Shown: positions 26,644 through 35,401, numbered from the stretch's first letter. The stretch: DNA of 44,847 nt from Ferruginibacter sp. (GCA_025362235.1 JANYGZ010000078.1:1-44847); one strand, 5' to 3'. Notes: generated by a model not told the origin, from the sequence alone. Translations and numbers: made by a program.

Positions 26644-27573
26644 TTATGATTTAGTATTTGTTGGTGATGATTCAATTAAATGAATTGTTTCTTTTATTAA
26701 TTGTTTATTTGATTCAATATCTGATTCAGCCGGCATATATTTTGCAAACTTTACTGCATCGCTGAAACGCATGGCTGTAGCAGTTTTTGTAAGTATTTCC
26801 TTATTGTTATAGTTATTACTGATGGCAATCAAAATATCCCCTGTTGTTTTATTTGTGTAATTGCTGTTTTCTTTACGCGACAGGTAATTCTTAAAAATTT
26901 CAATTAACCTGGTATGGTATTGCGGTATTTCTTTTGATGATATTAAATTATACGCTTTTAATTTCTCCAGTTCCTGCATTGCTTCTTCATAAGGGGATAA
27001 TTTTGATTGAAACTGTATTGGTTTTTCATTTTTACTCCTTCGGCGATACCACCAAAATATAAATAGTGACAGTAGTAATACAACCAATGCACCGCCGGCC
27101 CAATACCATAGTGGGTTGGTTACTTCAACTTCCCTGATGGCCTTTATATCTTTTAATGTTTTGGAAGTATCTGACACCGAAAATGACACAGTAACGGGTA
27201 AAGAATCTGTAAAAGTATTTAGCGTTGTATCGTCTTTAACAGGGGTAAAATTTATTTTAAAAGATGGAAATATCCACTTACCCGAATCGAAGCTGGTAAA
27301 TGTAAAACTTTGCGAAAGGCCTGATAATTTTTCATTAGTAAAAGCTGAATCTATTTTACTTTTTTCAATCAATTCAAAATGCTGCAAGGAATCGGGCAAC
27401 TTTACCCATTTAATATAATAATCATCTCCTGAAAAATTGGCTTTTACATGTACTGTAAATTGCTGACCAATTAATATTTCATTTTTATCTACAGTTGTTT
27501 TTACTACAGGTTGTGCAGCAGATGATAAAAAAGCAAAACAACTCATTACAATCGCCAGTACTTTTTTTTGCAT
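26644..27573 (-). CDS. Bat-cluster membrane protein with signal peptide and one TM helix
   Basis: This gene lies between the DUF58 gene and batA, where Bacteroidota clusters carry a poorly characterised membrane protein. The start at the ATG at 27573 gives a signal peptide (MQKKVLAIVMSCFAFLSSAAQ). Residues about 25-155 are a beta-rich periplasmic domain resembling the repeat unit of BatD-type proteins (VDKNEILIGQQFTVHVKA), 160-180 is a membrane helix (WYWAGGALVVLLLSLFIFWW) followed by RRR, and the cytoplasmic tail (about 110 residues) is helical (YEEAMQELEKLKAYNL). A frame opening at a TTG at 27594 is less likely. Function is inferred only from the cluster. Confidence 0.75.
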   Translation of the reverse strand: MQKKVLAIVMSCFAFLSSAAQPVVKTTVDKNEILIGQQFTVHVKANFSGDDYYIKWVKLPDSLQHFELIEKSKIDSAFTNEKLSGLSQSFTFTSFDSGKWIFPSFKINFTPVKDDTTLNTFTDSLPVTVSFSVSDTSKTLKDIKAIREVEVTNPLWYWAGGALVVLLLSLFIFWWYRRRSKNEKPIQFQSKLSPYEEAMQELEKLKAYNLISSKEIPQYHTRLIEIFKNYLSRKENSNYTNKTTGDILIAISNNYNNKEILTKTATAMRFSDAVKFAKYMPAESDIESNKQLIKETIHLIESSPTNTKS

Positions 27574-27612
27574 TTTTCTATTGCCCATTATCAATTATAA
27601 TTATCAATTAAC

Positions 27613-28482
27613 CTAGCTTCTTTTTAAGAAAAACTTCTGTAAAATTTTTACATAGTCTTCATCTGTGCGGATGTGTAAAAGATCAGCACCGGCTTTTCGG
27701 AAATAATTTTTACTCAATTCACTTTGCCTCAAAAACTGTTGCTGGTAATTATATTGTACCATTTTATTGCTGCTGTCTACCCATTGATTTTTACCCGATT
27801 CAAGATCTTCTATCTGCAGCAGACCTGCATCGGGTAATTGCATATCCATCTTGTCGTAAATACGCAGCCCGATTACATCGTGCCTGCCACCAATTACTTT
27901 CAGGTCATTTTCATATACTGCATCTACAAAATCGCTCATTAAAAAAGCAATGCTTTTTTGGCCGCTGGTTTTATTAAAAAACCGGATGGCTTCTTCCATA
28001 TTTGTTCCTTTGCCTACGGGCTCTGTTGTTAGTAGTTCCCTCACAATGTATAAAGCATGTTTTCTTCCTTTTTTGGGAGCAATATATTTTTCTATTTTAT
28101 CGCTAAAAAAAATAGCTCCCACCTTATCGTTATTATTGATGGCGCAGAAAGTGAGTACAGCACCAATTTCAGTTATCAAATCCTTTTTTCTGTTCTGCAC
28201 AGTACCAAACATATTACTGGCACTAATATCAACCAATAGATAAACCGTTAGCTCTCTTTCTTCTTCAAAAACTTTTGTAAACGGGTGGTTAAACCTTGCA
28301 CTTACATTCCAGTCAATAAAACGTACATCATCACCGGCATAATATTCCCTTACTTCCCTAAAACGCATCCCCTTTCCTTTAAACGCAGAATGGTATTCGC
28401 CTGTAAATAAGTGTGTGGTAATTTTTTTACTTATTATTTCAAGCTCCTTTACTTTATGTACTATTTCTGATGTTGTTAGCAA
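27613..28482 (-). CDS. DUF58 domain protein of the MoxR/Bat cluster
   Basis: The 289-residue cytoplasmic protein matches DUF58: GEYHSAFKGKGM, then REYYAGDDVRFIDWNVSAR near 45-63, and a VWA-like half (YLLVDISASNMFG) near 80-93 with an incomplete MIDAS. DUF58 proteins pair with MoxR ATPases. The start is the TTG at 28482 (MLTTSEIV): homologues begin with MLTT-like sequences at this position (from memory), and the next methionine (MRFREV) would delete part of the domain. It lies 167 bases after moxR. Confidence 0.85.
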   Translation of the reverse strand: MLTTSEIVHKVKELEIISKKITTHLFTGEYHSAFKGKGMRFREVREYYAGDDVRFIDWNVSARFNHPFTKVFEEERELTVYLLVDISASNMFGTVQNRKKDLITEIGAVLTFCAINNNDKVGAIFFSDKIEKYIAPKKGRKHALYIVRELLTTEPVGKGTNMEEAIRFFNKTSGQKSIAFLMSDFVDAVYENDLKVIGGRHDVIGLRIYDKMDMQLPDAGLLQIEDLESGKNQWVDSSNKMVQYNYQQQFLRQSELSKNYFRKAGADLLHIRTDEDYVKILQKFFLKRS

Positions 28483-28649
28483 AAGTTGACCGTTGTTAGT
28501 TGATTGTTGTTGGAAAATTATTTTAGGTAATAGTTGTAAGATGATTTATATTTTCATTGCTATTTAATTATTTTAAATATTGAAAGTACTAAGCAATTAT
28601 TTTTCGGATTGGCATCTTAAAATCTTGAGTTTAAAAATCTGCCAATTGT

Positions 28650-29651
28650 TTATGGCACATTTACCACCCTTAAAATTTCATTGATAATTTGCTCTACATT
28701 AATATTTTCAGCTTCGGCTTCGTAGGTTAATCCTATGCGGTGCTGCAATACATCTTTGCAAATACTCCTTACATCTTCCGGTATTACAAAACCTCTTTTA
28801 TTTAAGAAAGCATAAGCTTTTGCGGCCAACGCCAAATTGATACTTGCTCTTGGCGAACCTCCAAAACCGATAAGGGGTTTCAGTTTAGGCAAATTATATT
28901 TATCAGGAAACCTTGTAGCAAAAACAATATCTAAAATGTACTGTTCAACTTTTTCATCCAGGTAAACCTGTCTCACCAATTCTTTTGCAGTTAAAATTTC
29001 ACTTGTAGAAGCTACCGGGTAAACTGGCTGAAAACTAAGCCCCTGTGTATTTTGGCGGATAATTAATTGTTCCTCTCTTTTAGAAGGATAATCAATTACT
29101 ACTTTTAACATAAACCTGTCTACCTGCGCTTCGGGTAAAGGATAAGTACCTTCCTGTTCAATGGGGTTTTGTGTTGCCAGTACCAGAAAGGGCTCATCTA
29201 ATTTATAGGTAGTGTCGCCAATAGTTACCTGCCGCTCCTGCATAGCTTCCAGTAAAGCACTCTGTACTTTTGCCGGGGCCCGGTTTATTTCATCTGCCAA
29301 AATAAAATTAGAAAATATAGGCCCCTTGCGTACATAAAATTCATTCTTTCCCTGGTTATAAATCATGGTACCTATTACATCTGCCGGTAACAGATCTGGT
29401 GTAAATTGTATACGGCTAAAATTTGCTTTTATAGATTGTGCCAGCGATTTAATAGCAAGGGTTTTTGCAAGACCTGGTACACCTTCTAATAATACATGGC
29501 CGTTGCTTAAAAGGCCTATCAGCAGGCGTTCTATCATACCGTGCTGGCCAACAATTACTTTACCCAGTTCATCATTGATACGGGTTACAAAACCTGCTGC
29601 ATCATTTATTTTATCGTTCAGCAAACGTATATCTTCAGCTGTTTGTAGCAT
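28650..29651 (-). CDS. MoxR-family AAA+ ATPase
   Basis: MoxR ATPases are AAA+ proteins that act with VWA/DUF58 partners, probably as chaperones for envelope or metal-containing complexes. The 333-residue product has Walker A GVPGLAKT at 57-64, Walker B FILADEINRAP, sensor 1 (LATQNPIEQEGTYPLPEAQVD split as LATQNPIEQ and PLPEAQVDRF) and sensor 2 (GGSPRASINLALAAKA). It is the first gene of the bat cluster. A near-consensus -7 element (TATTTTCG) is about 155 bases upstream on the minus strand. Confidence 0.93.
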   Translation of the reverse strand: MLQTAEDIRLLNDKINDAAGFVTRINDELGKVIVGQHGMIERLLIGLLSNGHVLLEGVPGLAKTLAIKSLAQSIKANFSRIQFTPDLLPADVIGTMIYNQGKNEFYVRKGPIFSNFILADEINRAPAKVQSALLEAMQERQVTIGDTTYKLDEPFLVLATQNPIEQEGTYPLPEAQVDRFMLKVVIDYPSKREEQLIIRQNTQGLSFQPVYPVASTSEILTAKELVRQVYLDEKVEQYILDIVFATRFPDKYNLPKLKPLIGFGGSPRASINLALAAKAYAFLNKRGFVIPEDVRSICKDVLQHRIGLTYEAEAENINVEQIINEILRVVNVP

Positions 29652-29897
29652 AAAAAAAATTTAAGTCCGGCTTTTAAACAAACCCGGTATTTAAAATTAA
29701 AAAATTGGTGAGTATAATTAGCCTGCATTATTTATCTCCAATACTTGTTATTGAAAAATATGTCCGCCACTAATATTGTATAAACCCTTTGGCTTAGGGG
29801 CGAAAATACGAACATTGCTCTAACAAAAATTTAGCCGTAATGATGAATGAAAGAAAAATCTGTTAAAATGGCCCTAACTTTAATAAAAAATTAAATT

Positions 29898-30233
29898 ATG
29901 ATAGATCAGCAACTGGTAACTACTTCCAATAACCTGGAAGGTTACCGAATTACCAAACACCTTGGCGTAGTAAGGGGTATTACTGTAAGAAGCAGGAGTA
30001 TACTGGGCAATATTGGCGGTGGCGTGCAGTCTTTGTTCGGCGGCAAACTTTCGATTTATGTAGAACTATGCGAAAAAGCACGAGAAGAAGCATATGAATT
30101 AATGCTGCAACATGCTGATGAAAGAGGCGCCAATGCCATCATTAATATGAGGTACGATGCCAATGAAGTAATGCAGGGAATAACAGAAGTACTTGCTTAT
30201 GGTACTGCAGTGAGTGTAGAAAAAATAAGTTGA
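29898..30233 (+). CDS. YbjQ/UPF0145-family protein
   Basis: This 111-residue protein matches the YbjQ family: VTTSNNLEGYRITKHLGVVRG at the start (quoted from residue 7), then VRSRSILGNIGGGVQSLFGG, and ANAIINMRYD near the end. The family forms pentameric assemblies and is often labelled heavy-metal-binding, but its role is not established. No signal peptide is present. The upstream region has TAACTTTA, one mismatch from the -7 consensus, about 25 bases before the ATG. Confidence 0.88.
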   Translation: MIDQQLVTTSNNLEGYRITKHLGVVRGITVRSRSILGNIGGGVQSLFGGKLSIYVELCEKAREEAYELMLQHADERGANAIINMRYDANEVMQGITEVLAYGTAVSVEKIS

Positions 30234-30323
30234 TTTTTTTTTGGATTACTACCTGGCTTCTTCGAAAATAAACTACTATTTTCCTGATACTGGTCTCAAC
30301 CCATTTCGCCATATTGGAGTTAA

Positions 30324-30490
30324 TTATTTCAGTTTCCTAATTAAAAACACAACAATAAAAATTTCAATTGATGAAATAAAAATTTCTTTTATTAGATAGT
30401 CTGTCAAAAGAAATCTTTTAAAAACAAACTTCTTATAGTCGCAAAAAACAAGGCACTGATAAGAATAATGAGGATAGCTTTTTTATTCAT
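30324..30490 (-). pseudogene. Small two-TM membrane protein gene with an apparent one-base frameshift
   Basis: From the ATG at 30490 the frame reads MNKKAILIILISALFFATIR, then SLFLKDFF and a TGA at 30404-30406. The next frame continues without a break as LTDYLIKEIFISSIEIFIVV and FLIRKLK, ending at TAA 30324-30326. Adding a single T to the TTTT run read from 30409-30406 joins both parts into one 55-residue protein with two hydrophobic helices and a basic tail. An exact -7 element sits just upstream. It is therefore a recently broken gene, a programmed frameshift or a sequencing error. Too short for most ORF cut-offs; homologues not recognised. Confidence 0.45.
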
Positions 30491-30497
30491 CGGATAT

Positions 30498-30505
30498 CAA
30501 ATTTA
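30498..30505 (-). promoter_or_regulatory. -7 promoter element upstream of the frameshifted small gene
   Basis: Read on the minus strand this is TAAATTTG, an exact TAnnTTTG match. Its last base is 8 bases before the ATG at 30490, so transcription would begin close to or at the start codon. A second exact match lies at 30556-30563. Confidence 0.45.
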
Positions 30506-30590
30506 CTAATCGCCAATTTAGTTCGAGGGCCGGGGAAGAAAAGAAACAACTTTGACAAATTTAAAATCGGATTGCAAATTTGTCCAAGCA

Positions 30591-32273
30591 TCAGCTTAAA
30601 TATTTCCCTACAATAGGCACTCTTCTACCTACGCCAAACGCTTTGGGTGAAATACGTATAATCGGGCAAAACTGGTTGCGCTTGTATTCATTCATATTTA
30701 CCATTTTCAATATCCTGTCAACTAAACCGGCATCAAAACCCTGGGCTTTTATTTCTTTTGGCCCCATGCGGCGCTCAATATATTGATATAATATTTTATC
30801 AAGAATTGTATAATCAGGTAATGAGTCTGCATCTTTTTGGCCCGGGCGCAGTTCTGCTGAGGGTGCTTTGTTAATAATGTTTTCTGGAATAATTTCTCCA
30901 TTACGGTTAATGTACTTTGCCAAAGAATATACCTGTAATTTATAGCAATCACCCAGTACACCCAGCCCACCTGCCATATCTCCGTACAATGTTCCATACC
31001 CCGTAGCAAGCTCGCTTTTGTTGGATGTATTGAGCAGTATATATCCAAACTTATTGGCAATAGCCATTAATAAATTGCCTCTCGTACGGCTTTGAATATT
31101 TTCTTCTGCTATACTAAAAGGCAGGTCATTAAATATTGGTTTTAGCTCTGTTAAAAAAGCCTCGTAAATATTTTTGATGGGTAAAATATCGTATGGATTG
31201 CCCAGCGTTTTACTGAGCTTTTCTGCATCAGTTACTGAATGCCCGGTAGAGTATTGAGAAGGCATTAATACCGCTCTTACATTTGCAGTTCCCAATGCCT
31301 CACAAGCTAAAGAAATGGTAACAGCACTATCAATACCGCCGCTGCTGCCAATGATGGCTTTTGTAAAACCCATTTTAAAAAAGTAATCTTTTATGCTCAT
31401 CACAATAGCGGCATATATTTTACCGGTATTTAAATTTTCTTCTAATGTAAGGGGATTTAATTCTTTATCGGACACCTGGTGGGCCGGCTCTATTACCGGG
31501 CCATCAATCATTCCATCGTCTTTTAAAATAAAAGATTGCAGCGCAGACTGAAAGGAAGGAAGCTGCCCGCAAAGATTGGCCGCTTTATCAAAAACCAATG
31601 ATGCCCCATCAAAAACAATTTCTGTTTGGCTGCCTGTTGCATTGCAATAAAACATCGGCAGCTTATACTTCATTACTGTTGCCTTTACTACTGCTTTTCT
31701 ATCTTCATCATGTGTATAGTCAAATGGGGAGGCCGAAATATTGATCATTATATCAGGTTGCTGCTTCATTAATTCATCCATTGGGCAAATTCTGTACAAA
31801 GGGTTATCGCCTAAGTTCCAAATATCCTCACAAATAGTAATGGCCAGTTTCTTTCCCTTAAATTCCACCACATTCCATTCATATGCCGGTTCAAAATACC
31901 GGTTCTCATCAAACACATCGTAGGTAGGCAAACAGGTTTTGTGGGCAATAGCCTTAATGGTTTTATCGTATAAAAAATATGCTGCATTAAAGAGGTCTTT
32001 TCCTTTTGCAATATTGTTTTTGTCAGGCGCACCAATTATAACGGCAATAGTATCTGCATGCTCTTTTATTTGTTCAACTGCTGCATGGCATTTATTGATG
32101 AAATCATCAAACTCTAAAAAATCCCTCGGGGGATAACCACATACACACAATTCACTAAATACAATGATATCTCCCTGCTGCTTTTTAGCTTCTTCAATGG
32201 CACAAATTATTTTTTGTATATTATTATCAAAATTGCCAATATGGTAGTTTTGCTGCGCTAAAAATATTTTCAT
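30591..32273 (-). CDS. nadE: Glutamine-dependent NAD+ synthetase
   Basis: NadE makes NAD from deamido-NAD, ATP and glutamine, the last step of NAD synthesis. The 560-residue product has an N-terminal nitrilase-type glutaminase domain (about 1-270) with the triad Glu in FSELCVCGYP, Lys in AHKTCLPTYD and Cys in ITICEDIW, and a C-terminal synthetase domain (about 275-560) with the ATP-binding loop GSSGGIDSAVT and STGHSVTDAE, NLLMAIANKFG, TSNKSELATGYGTLYGD. Both active sites look intact. It is divergent from gldB with an 86-base gap; nadE next to gldB is also seen in Flavobacterium (from memory). nadC, another NAD gene, lies 2.2 kb away. Confidence 0.96.
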   Translation of the reverse strand: MKIFLAQQNYHIGNFDNNIQKIICAIEEAKKQQGDIIVFSELCVCGYPPRDFLEFDDFINKCHAAVEQIKEHADTIAVIIGAPDKNNIAKGKDLFNAAYFLYDKTIKAIAHKTCLPTYDVFDENRYFEPAYEWNVVEFKGKKLAITICEDIWNLGDNPLYRICPMDELMKQQPDIMINISASPFDYTHDEDRKAVVKATVMKYKLPMFYCNATGSQTEIVFDGASLVFDKAANLCGQLPSFQSALQSFILKDDGMIDGPVIEPAHQVSDKELNPLTLEENLNTGKIYAAIVMSIKDYFFKMGFTKAIIGSSGGIDSAVTISLACEALGTANVRAVLMPSQYSTGHSVTDAEKLSKTLGNPYDILPIKNIYEAFLTELKPIFNDLPFSIAEENIQSRTRGNLLMAIANKFGYILLNTSNKSELATGYGTLYGDMAGGLGVLGDCYKLQVYSLAKYINRNGEIIPENIINKAPSAELRPGQKDADSLPDYTILDKILYQYIERRMGPKEIKAQGFDAGLVDRILKMVNMNEYKRNQFCPIIRISPKAFGVGRRVPIVGKYLS

Positions 32274-32359
32274 ATCTATACTCCCAAAGGAGCGTAACTT
32301 TATGTTTACTAATTAATTTCTTTCTTTGTAAAGTTAAAACTTCAAAAGCATTATTGGTT

Positions 32360-33370
32360 ATGAGATTATCCATTGTTGTATTTACTATTTGTGCATTTTT
32401 ATTTTCCTGTTCAAACAAAAAAATTCCTGACACATCAAATATTAAAATTGAACTTGCCACACAACGTTTTGAAAAAGATTTTTTTGATACAACCAGTAAT
32501 AATCTTTTAGCTTATCTGAAACAATTAAATACCAATACTCCTTCTTTTGTAAACAATTATCTTACTCAAATATTAAATGTAGATCCTTTATGGCCTGCTG
32601 ATACTGCATCCGCTTATGTAAATAGTTTTATAAAGTCTTACCGGCCGGTGTACGATTCCGCCGAAGCTATATTTAATGACTTTACCCCCTATGAAAAGGA
32701 AATAAAAAAAGGATTGCAATTTGTAAAATTGTATTACCCCGATTATAAATTACCGAAAAAGGTAATTACCTATATTGGCCCGATAGACGGTTATGGAGAT
32801 ATTTTAGGGGATGATGCCTTGATTGTTGGCTTACAATTGCATCTTGGTAAAAACAGCCAATTGTACAAAAGTACCATGGTGCAGGAAACTTATCCCGAAT
32901 ATATTTCGAAAAGATTTGAACCTGATTATATTGCTATTAACTGTATGAAAAATATCGTTAACGACTTACACCCAGAAAAACCGGATGATAAGCCATTAAT
33001 AAACCAAATGATTGAAAAAGGCAAAAGGCTATATCTATTAAATAGTTTTTTACCAACAACAGAAGAGTATAAATTGATAGGGTATACACAGGATCAGCTG
33101 AAAGATTGTTATGCCCATGAAGCTGTTATTTGGGACCTGTTTGTAAAGAATTCATTTTTACAAATAACTGATAAAAATATCATTAAAAACTATATTGACG
33201 AAGGTCCAAAAACTCAGGAATTAGGTGAAGGAGCACCAGGTAATATTGGCTCATTTGCAGGATGGCAAATTATTAAAAAATATATGCAGAAAAAACCCGA
33301 AACTACTTTGCAGCAGTTAATGAATTTAGATACAGAGATTATTTTCCAGGAAGCAAAATATAAACCTTAA
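32360..33370 (+). CDS. gldB: Gliding motility lipoprotein GldB
   Basis: GldB is a lipoprotein required for gliding in Flavobacterium johnsoniae; its biochemical role is unknown. From the ATG at 32360 (MRLSIVVF) the signal ends LFSC, giving a lipidated cysteine at residue 17; a frame opening two codons earlier at a TTG is less likely. Family features include TQRFEKDFF near 35, PSFVNNYL, the YIGPIDGYGD segment near 145 and the HEAVIWD-FVKN block near 255. gldC, which neighbours gldB in Flavobacterium, is absent; apaG follows in the opposite direction. A near-consensus -7 element (TTTCTTTG) lies at 32321-32328. Confidence 0.9.
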   Translation: MRLSIVVFTICAFLFSCSNKKIPDTSNIKIELATQRFEKDFFDTTSNNLLAYLKQLNTNTPSFVNNYLTQILNVDPLWPADTASAYVNSFIKSYRPVYDSAEAIFNDFTPYEKEIKKGLQFVKLYYPDYKLPKKVITYIGPIDGYGDILGDDALIVGLQLHLGKNSQLYKSTMVQETYPEYISKRFEPDYIAINCMKNIVNDLHPEKPDDKPLINQMIEKGKRLYLLNSFLPTTEEYKLIGYTQDQLKDCYAHEAVIWDLFVKNSFLQITDKNIIKNYIDEGPKTQELGEGAPGNIGSFAGWQIIKKYMQKKPETTLQQLMNLDTEIIFQEAKYKP

Positions 33371-33400
33371 ATATTTATACAACCTGGGTTAGCAGATTTC

Positions 33401-33787
33401 TTAATTCATTTTAAATGGTACAGTCATTTCAAATGCCGGAATAATTACTTCAAACTGCTTATTATTATTACAATTTTCCATTAAGTAAGTACCATACATT
33501 TTACCCATTTCAGTTTGTAAATTACACCCACTAATGTACTGATACTCATTACCGGGGTTTATCTGCGGCTGCACCCCTACAACCCCGTCTCCTTCCACTT
33601 CCTTTAAACTTCCGGTTGCATCATAAATATACCAATGCCTGCGTAATAATTTAACCGGGTATATATTTTTATTCTCGATAGTAATTTTATACGCAAACAT
33701 AAATTCACTGGTGGAAGGGTTGCTATATTCAGGCTGATAAAAGGTTTCTACACTTACAGTAACTCCTTCTGATATTTTCGAGACCAT
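33401..33787 (-). CDS. apaG: ApaG-domain protein
   Basis: This 128-residue protein is an ApaG (DUF525) domain, an immunoglobulin-like beta sandwich: VETFYQPEYSNPSTSEFMFAY (quoted in part: PEYSNPSTSEFMFAYKITI), LLRRHWYIYDATG, VQPQINPGNEYQYISGC and MYGTYLME. ApaG is associated with Co2+ resistance and Mg2+ efflux in enterics, but the mechanism is unknown. An exact -7 element (TAATTTTG, 33812-33805) lies 17 bases upstream of the ATG. It converges with gldB across 30 bases. Confidence 0.93.
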   Translation of the reverse strand: MVSKISEGVTVSVETFYQPEYSNPSTSEFMFAYKITIENKNIYPVKLLRRHWYIYDATGSLKEVEGDGVVGVQPQINPGNEYQYISGCNLQTEMGKMYGTYLMENCNNNKQFEVIIPAFEMTVPFKMN

Positions 33788-33804
33788 TTTTTTTATGCTT
33801 TGTA

Positions 33805-33812
33805 CAAAATTA
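33805..33812 (-). promoter_or_regulatory. Probable -7 promoter element of apaG
   Basis: On the minus strand this reads TAATTTTG, an exact match to TAnnTTTG, ending 17 bases before the apaG ATG. No convincing -33 TTG was found. Confidence 0.5.
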
Positions 33813-33868
33813 ACTTAAAAATTAGCCTTTTGTTGTAAATTGTATTTAATGTTTGTTAATAAAATATT

Positions 33869-34108
33869 ATGCCGGTAAAAACACATAAATACACTAATGG
33901 AGAAATTACCATTTTGTGGCAGCCAGAGATGTGCATCCATTCGGGAATTTGTTTTAGAGGGTTGGCACAAGTTTTTGATCCCCGCAGAAAGCCATGGATT
34001 GAGATGAGTAATTCAGAAACGGGCAAGATTATTGAACAGGTAAGGAAATGCCCGAGTGGTGCATTAAGCATTGTAGAAACAGTAAAAGAAAGTAGCACAG
34101 GTAAATAA
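33869..34108 (+). CDS. YjdI-like divergent [4Fe-4S] mono-cluster protein
   Basis: The 79-residue protein matches the Fer4_19/YjdI type: ITILWQPEMCIHSGICFRGL with cysteines near 22 and 28, then FDPRRKPWIE and the final cysteine in VRKCPSGALSI. Only three cysteines are visible, so one ligand may come from elsewhere, or the cluster may be [3Fe-4S]; this is normal for the family as far as I recall. It may serve electron transfer or iron storage, unproven. The opposite strand has an open frame here, which I treat as a shadow. It converges with yciH, 3 bases apart. Confidence 0.8.
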   Translation: MPVKTHKYTNGEITILWQPEMCIHSGICFRGLAQVFDPRRKPWIEMSNSETGKIIEQVRKCPSGALSIVETVKESSTGK

Positions 34109-34111
34109 TAA

Positions 34112-34459
34112 TTATCCGATCTTCTTTGCATTGCTATATCCATTCTTTTGCAGCCATTGCAATACTTTATCCCTGTTGTCTCCCTGAACAATTATTTCAC
34201 CATCTTTTACAGAACCTCCTGTTCCACAAAAAGTTTTTAATTTCTTACCAAGGTCTTCCATATCAGCTTCTTTACCGGTAAAGCCCTCTATTAATGTTAC
34301 AGCCTTCCCTGCCCGATGCTTTTTATCGAGCCTGATTTTTATTTTTTGCTGTGCAGGCAATATGGTTTCCTGTTGTTCAAAATTGTTTTCAACGGGCTTA
34401 AAATTTGGGTCAGTTGAATACACAAGCCCTCCTAAAGAATTTATTTTTTTTTGTGCCAT
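34112..34459 (-). CDS. SUI1/eIF1-family translation factor (YciH-like)
   Basis: This 115-residue protein has a SUI1 domain in its C-terminal half: RLDKKHRAGKAVTLIEGF, then LKTFCGTGGSVKDGEIIVQG and QGDNRDKVLQWLQKNGY. YciH homologues influence translation start-site fidelity in vitro. The N-terminal 40 residues (SLGGLVYSTDPNF) are typical of bacterial members. It follows nadC on the same strand, 38 bases later, so they may share a transcript. Confidence 0.9.
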   Translation of the reverse strand: MAQKKINSLGGLVYSTDPNFKPVENNFEQQETILPAQQKIKIRLDKKHRAGKAVTLIEGFTGKEADMEDLGKKLKTFCGTGGSVKDGEIIVQGDNRDKVLQWLQKNGYSNAKKIG

Positions 34460-34497
34460 GTTTTATTTTGATAAAAATATTTATAAAATCAAATCAT

Positions 34498-35349
34498 TTA
34501 TAAAGTAACCGCCTTTAAACTTAAATCAAGGCTTCTGGCCTGGTGAATAACTGCTCCGCTCGAAATAAAATCTACCCCGGTAGCAGCATAAGCTTCTATA
34601 TTCTGCAGGTTAATACCGCCACTGGCTTCAGTTTCATATTGTTTATCAATAATTTTTAGTGCTTGCTTAATTAACTCAGGTGTAAAATTATCCAGCATAA
34701 TGCGGTTTATCTTTCCAACTGCCATCACTCTTTTTACATCATCAATACTTCTTGTTTCCACTTCTATTTTTAAACCGGGTTTTACTGTCTGCGCATAAAG
34801 AAATGCTTTTTCAATTGCCTTTTCTATACCACCACAATAATCAATATGGTTGTCCTTAAGCATGATCATATCATACAAACCAAAACGATGATTAACTCCT
34901 CCGCCAATACGCACAGCTTCTTTTTCCATCAGGCGAAAATTAGGCGTAGTCTTTCTTGTATCCAGCAATTTGGTGTTGTATCCTTTTAATTTATCAACAT
35001 AGGTTTTAGTAAGGGTGGCAATACCGCTCATACGTTGCATAGTATTTAACACCAACCTTTCTGTTTGTAAAATGGTATGCACTTTTGCTTCTAAATCAAA
35101 AGCTGTTTCGCCATATTTCATACTATCACCATCTTTTTTGAAGGCTGTAAAAATAATGTCGGGCTGCATAAAACGAAATATCTTTTCCGCCACAGAAAGA
35201 CCGGCCAACAGCCCATCTTCTTTTATTTTTAATGTTGCTTTCCCTTTTGCATCCTTATCAATACACGACAAAGTAGAATGGTCGCCATCACCAATATCTT
35301 CTGCAAGGGCATTTTTAATTAACTGTTGCAATAAATAATCATAGTTCAT
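34498..35349 (-). CDS. nadC: Nicotinate-nucleotide pyrophosphorylase (carboxylating)
   Basis: NadC converts quinolinate and PRPP to nicotinate mononucleotide, releasing CO2, in de novo NAD synthesis. The 283-residue product shows ALAEDIGDGDHSTLS at the start, the substrate-binding LNTMQRMSGIAT and LDTRKTTPNFRLMEKEAVRIGGGVNHR (quoted in part: LDTRKTTPNFR, GGGVNHRFGLYDMIMLKDNH), and the C-terminal SGGINLQNIEAYAATGVDFIS segment (as SGGINLQNI). The catalytic arginine-lysine pair is in TRKTTP. The adjacent DUF4783 gene upstream is a common Bacteroidota arrangement. Confidence 0.95.
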   Translation of the reverse strand: MNYDYLLQQLIKNALAEDIGDGDHSTLSCIDKDAKGKATLKIKEDGLLAGLSVAEKIFRFMQPDIIFTAFKKDGDSMKYGETAFDLEAKVHTILQTERLVLNTMQRMSGIATLTKTYVDKLKGYNTKLLDTRKTTPNFRLMEKEAVRIGGGVNHRFGLYDMIMLKDNHIDYCGGIEKAIEKAFLYAQTVKPGLKIEVETRSIDDVKRVMAVGKINRIMLDNFTPELIKQALKIIDKQYETEASGGINLQNIEAYAATGVDFISSGAVIHQARSLDLSLKAVTL

Positions 35350-35372
35350 ATAAACAAAAATAAAAAATAAAA

Positions 35373-35401
35373 AACCTGTAAAAGAAAAACTCTTACAGGT
35401 T
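35373..35401 (-). terminator. Intrinsic terminator after the DUF4783 gene
   Basis: AACCTGTAA (35373-35381) pairs with TTACAGGTT (35393-35401). Reading on the minus strand the stem is followed by a T-rich run. It sits between the DUF4783 gene stop and nadC, so nadC probably has its own promoter or depends on read-through. Confidence 0.8.

Noticed and set aside
33856..34191. A 111-residue minus-strand frame over the YjdI-like gene
   Set aside because: The plus strand encodes a recognisable Fe-S protein with conserved cysteines and a proper ATG; the minus frame has no family features and overlaps yciH.
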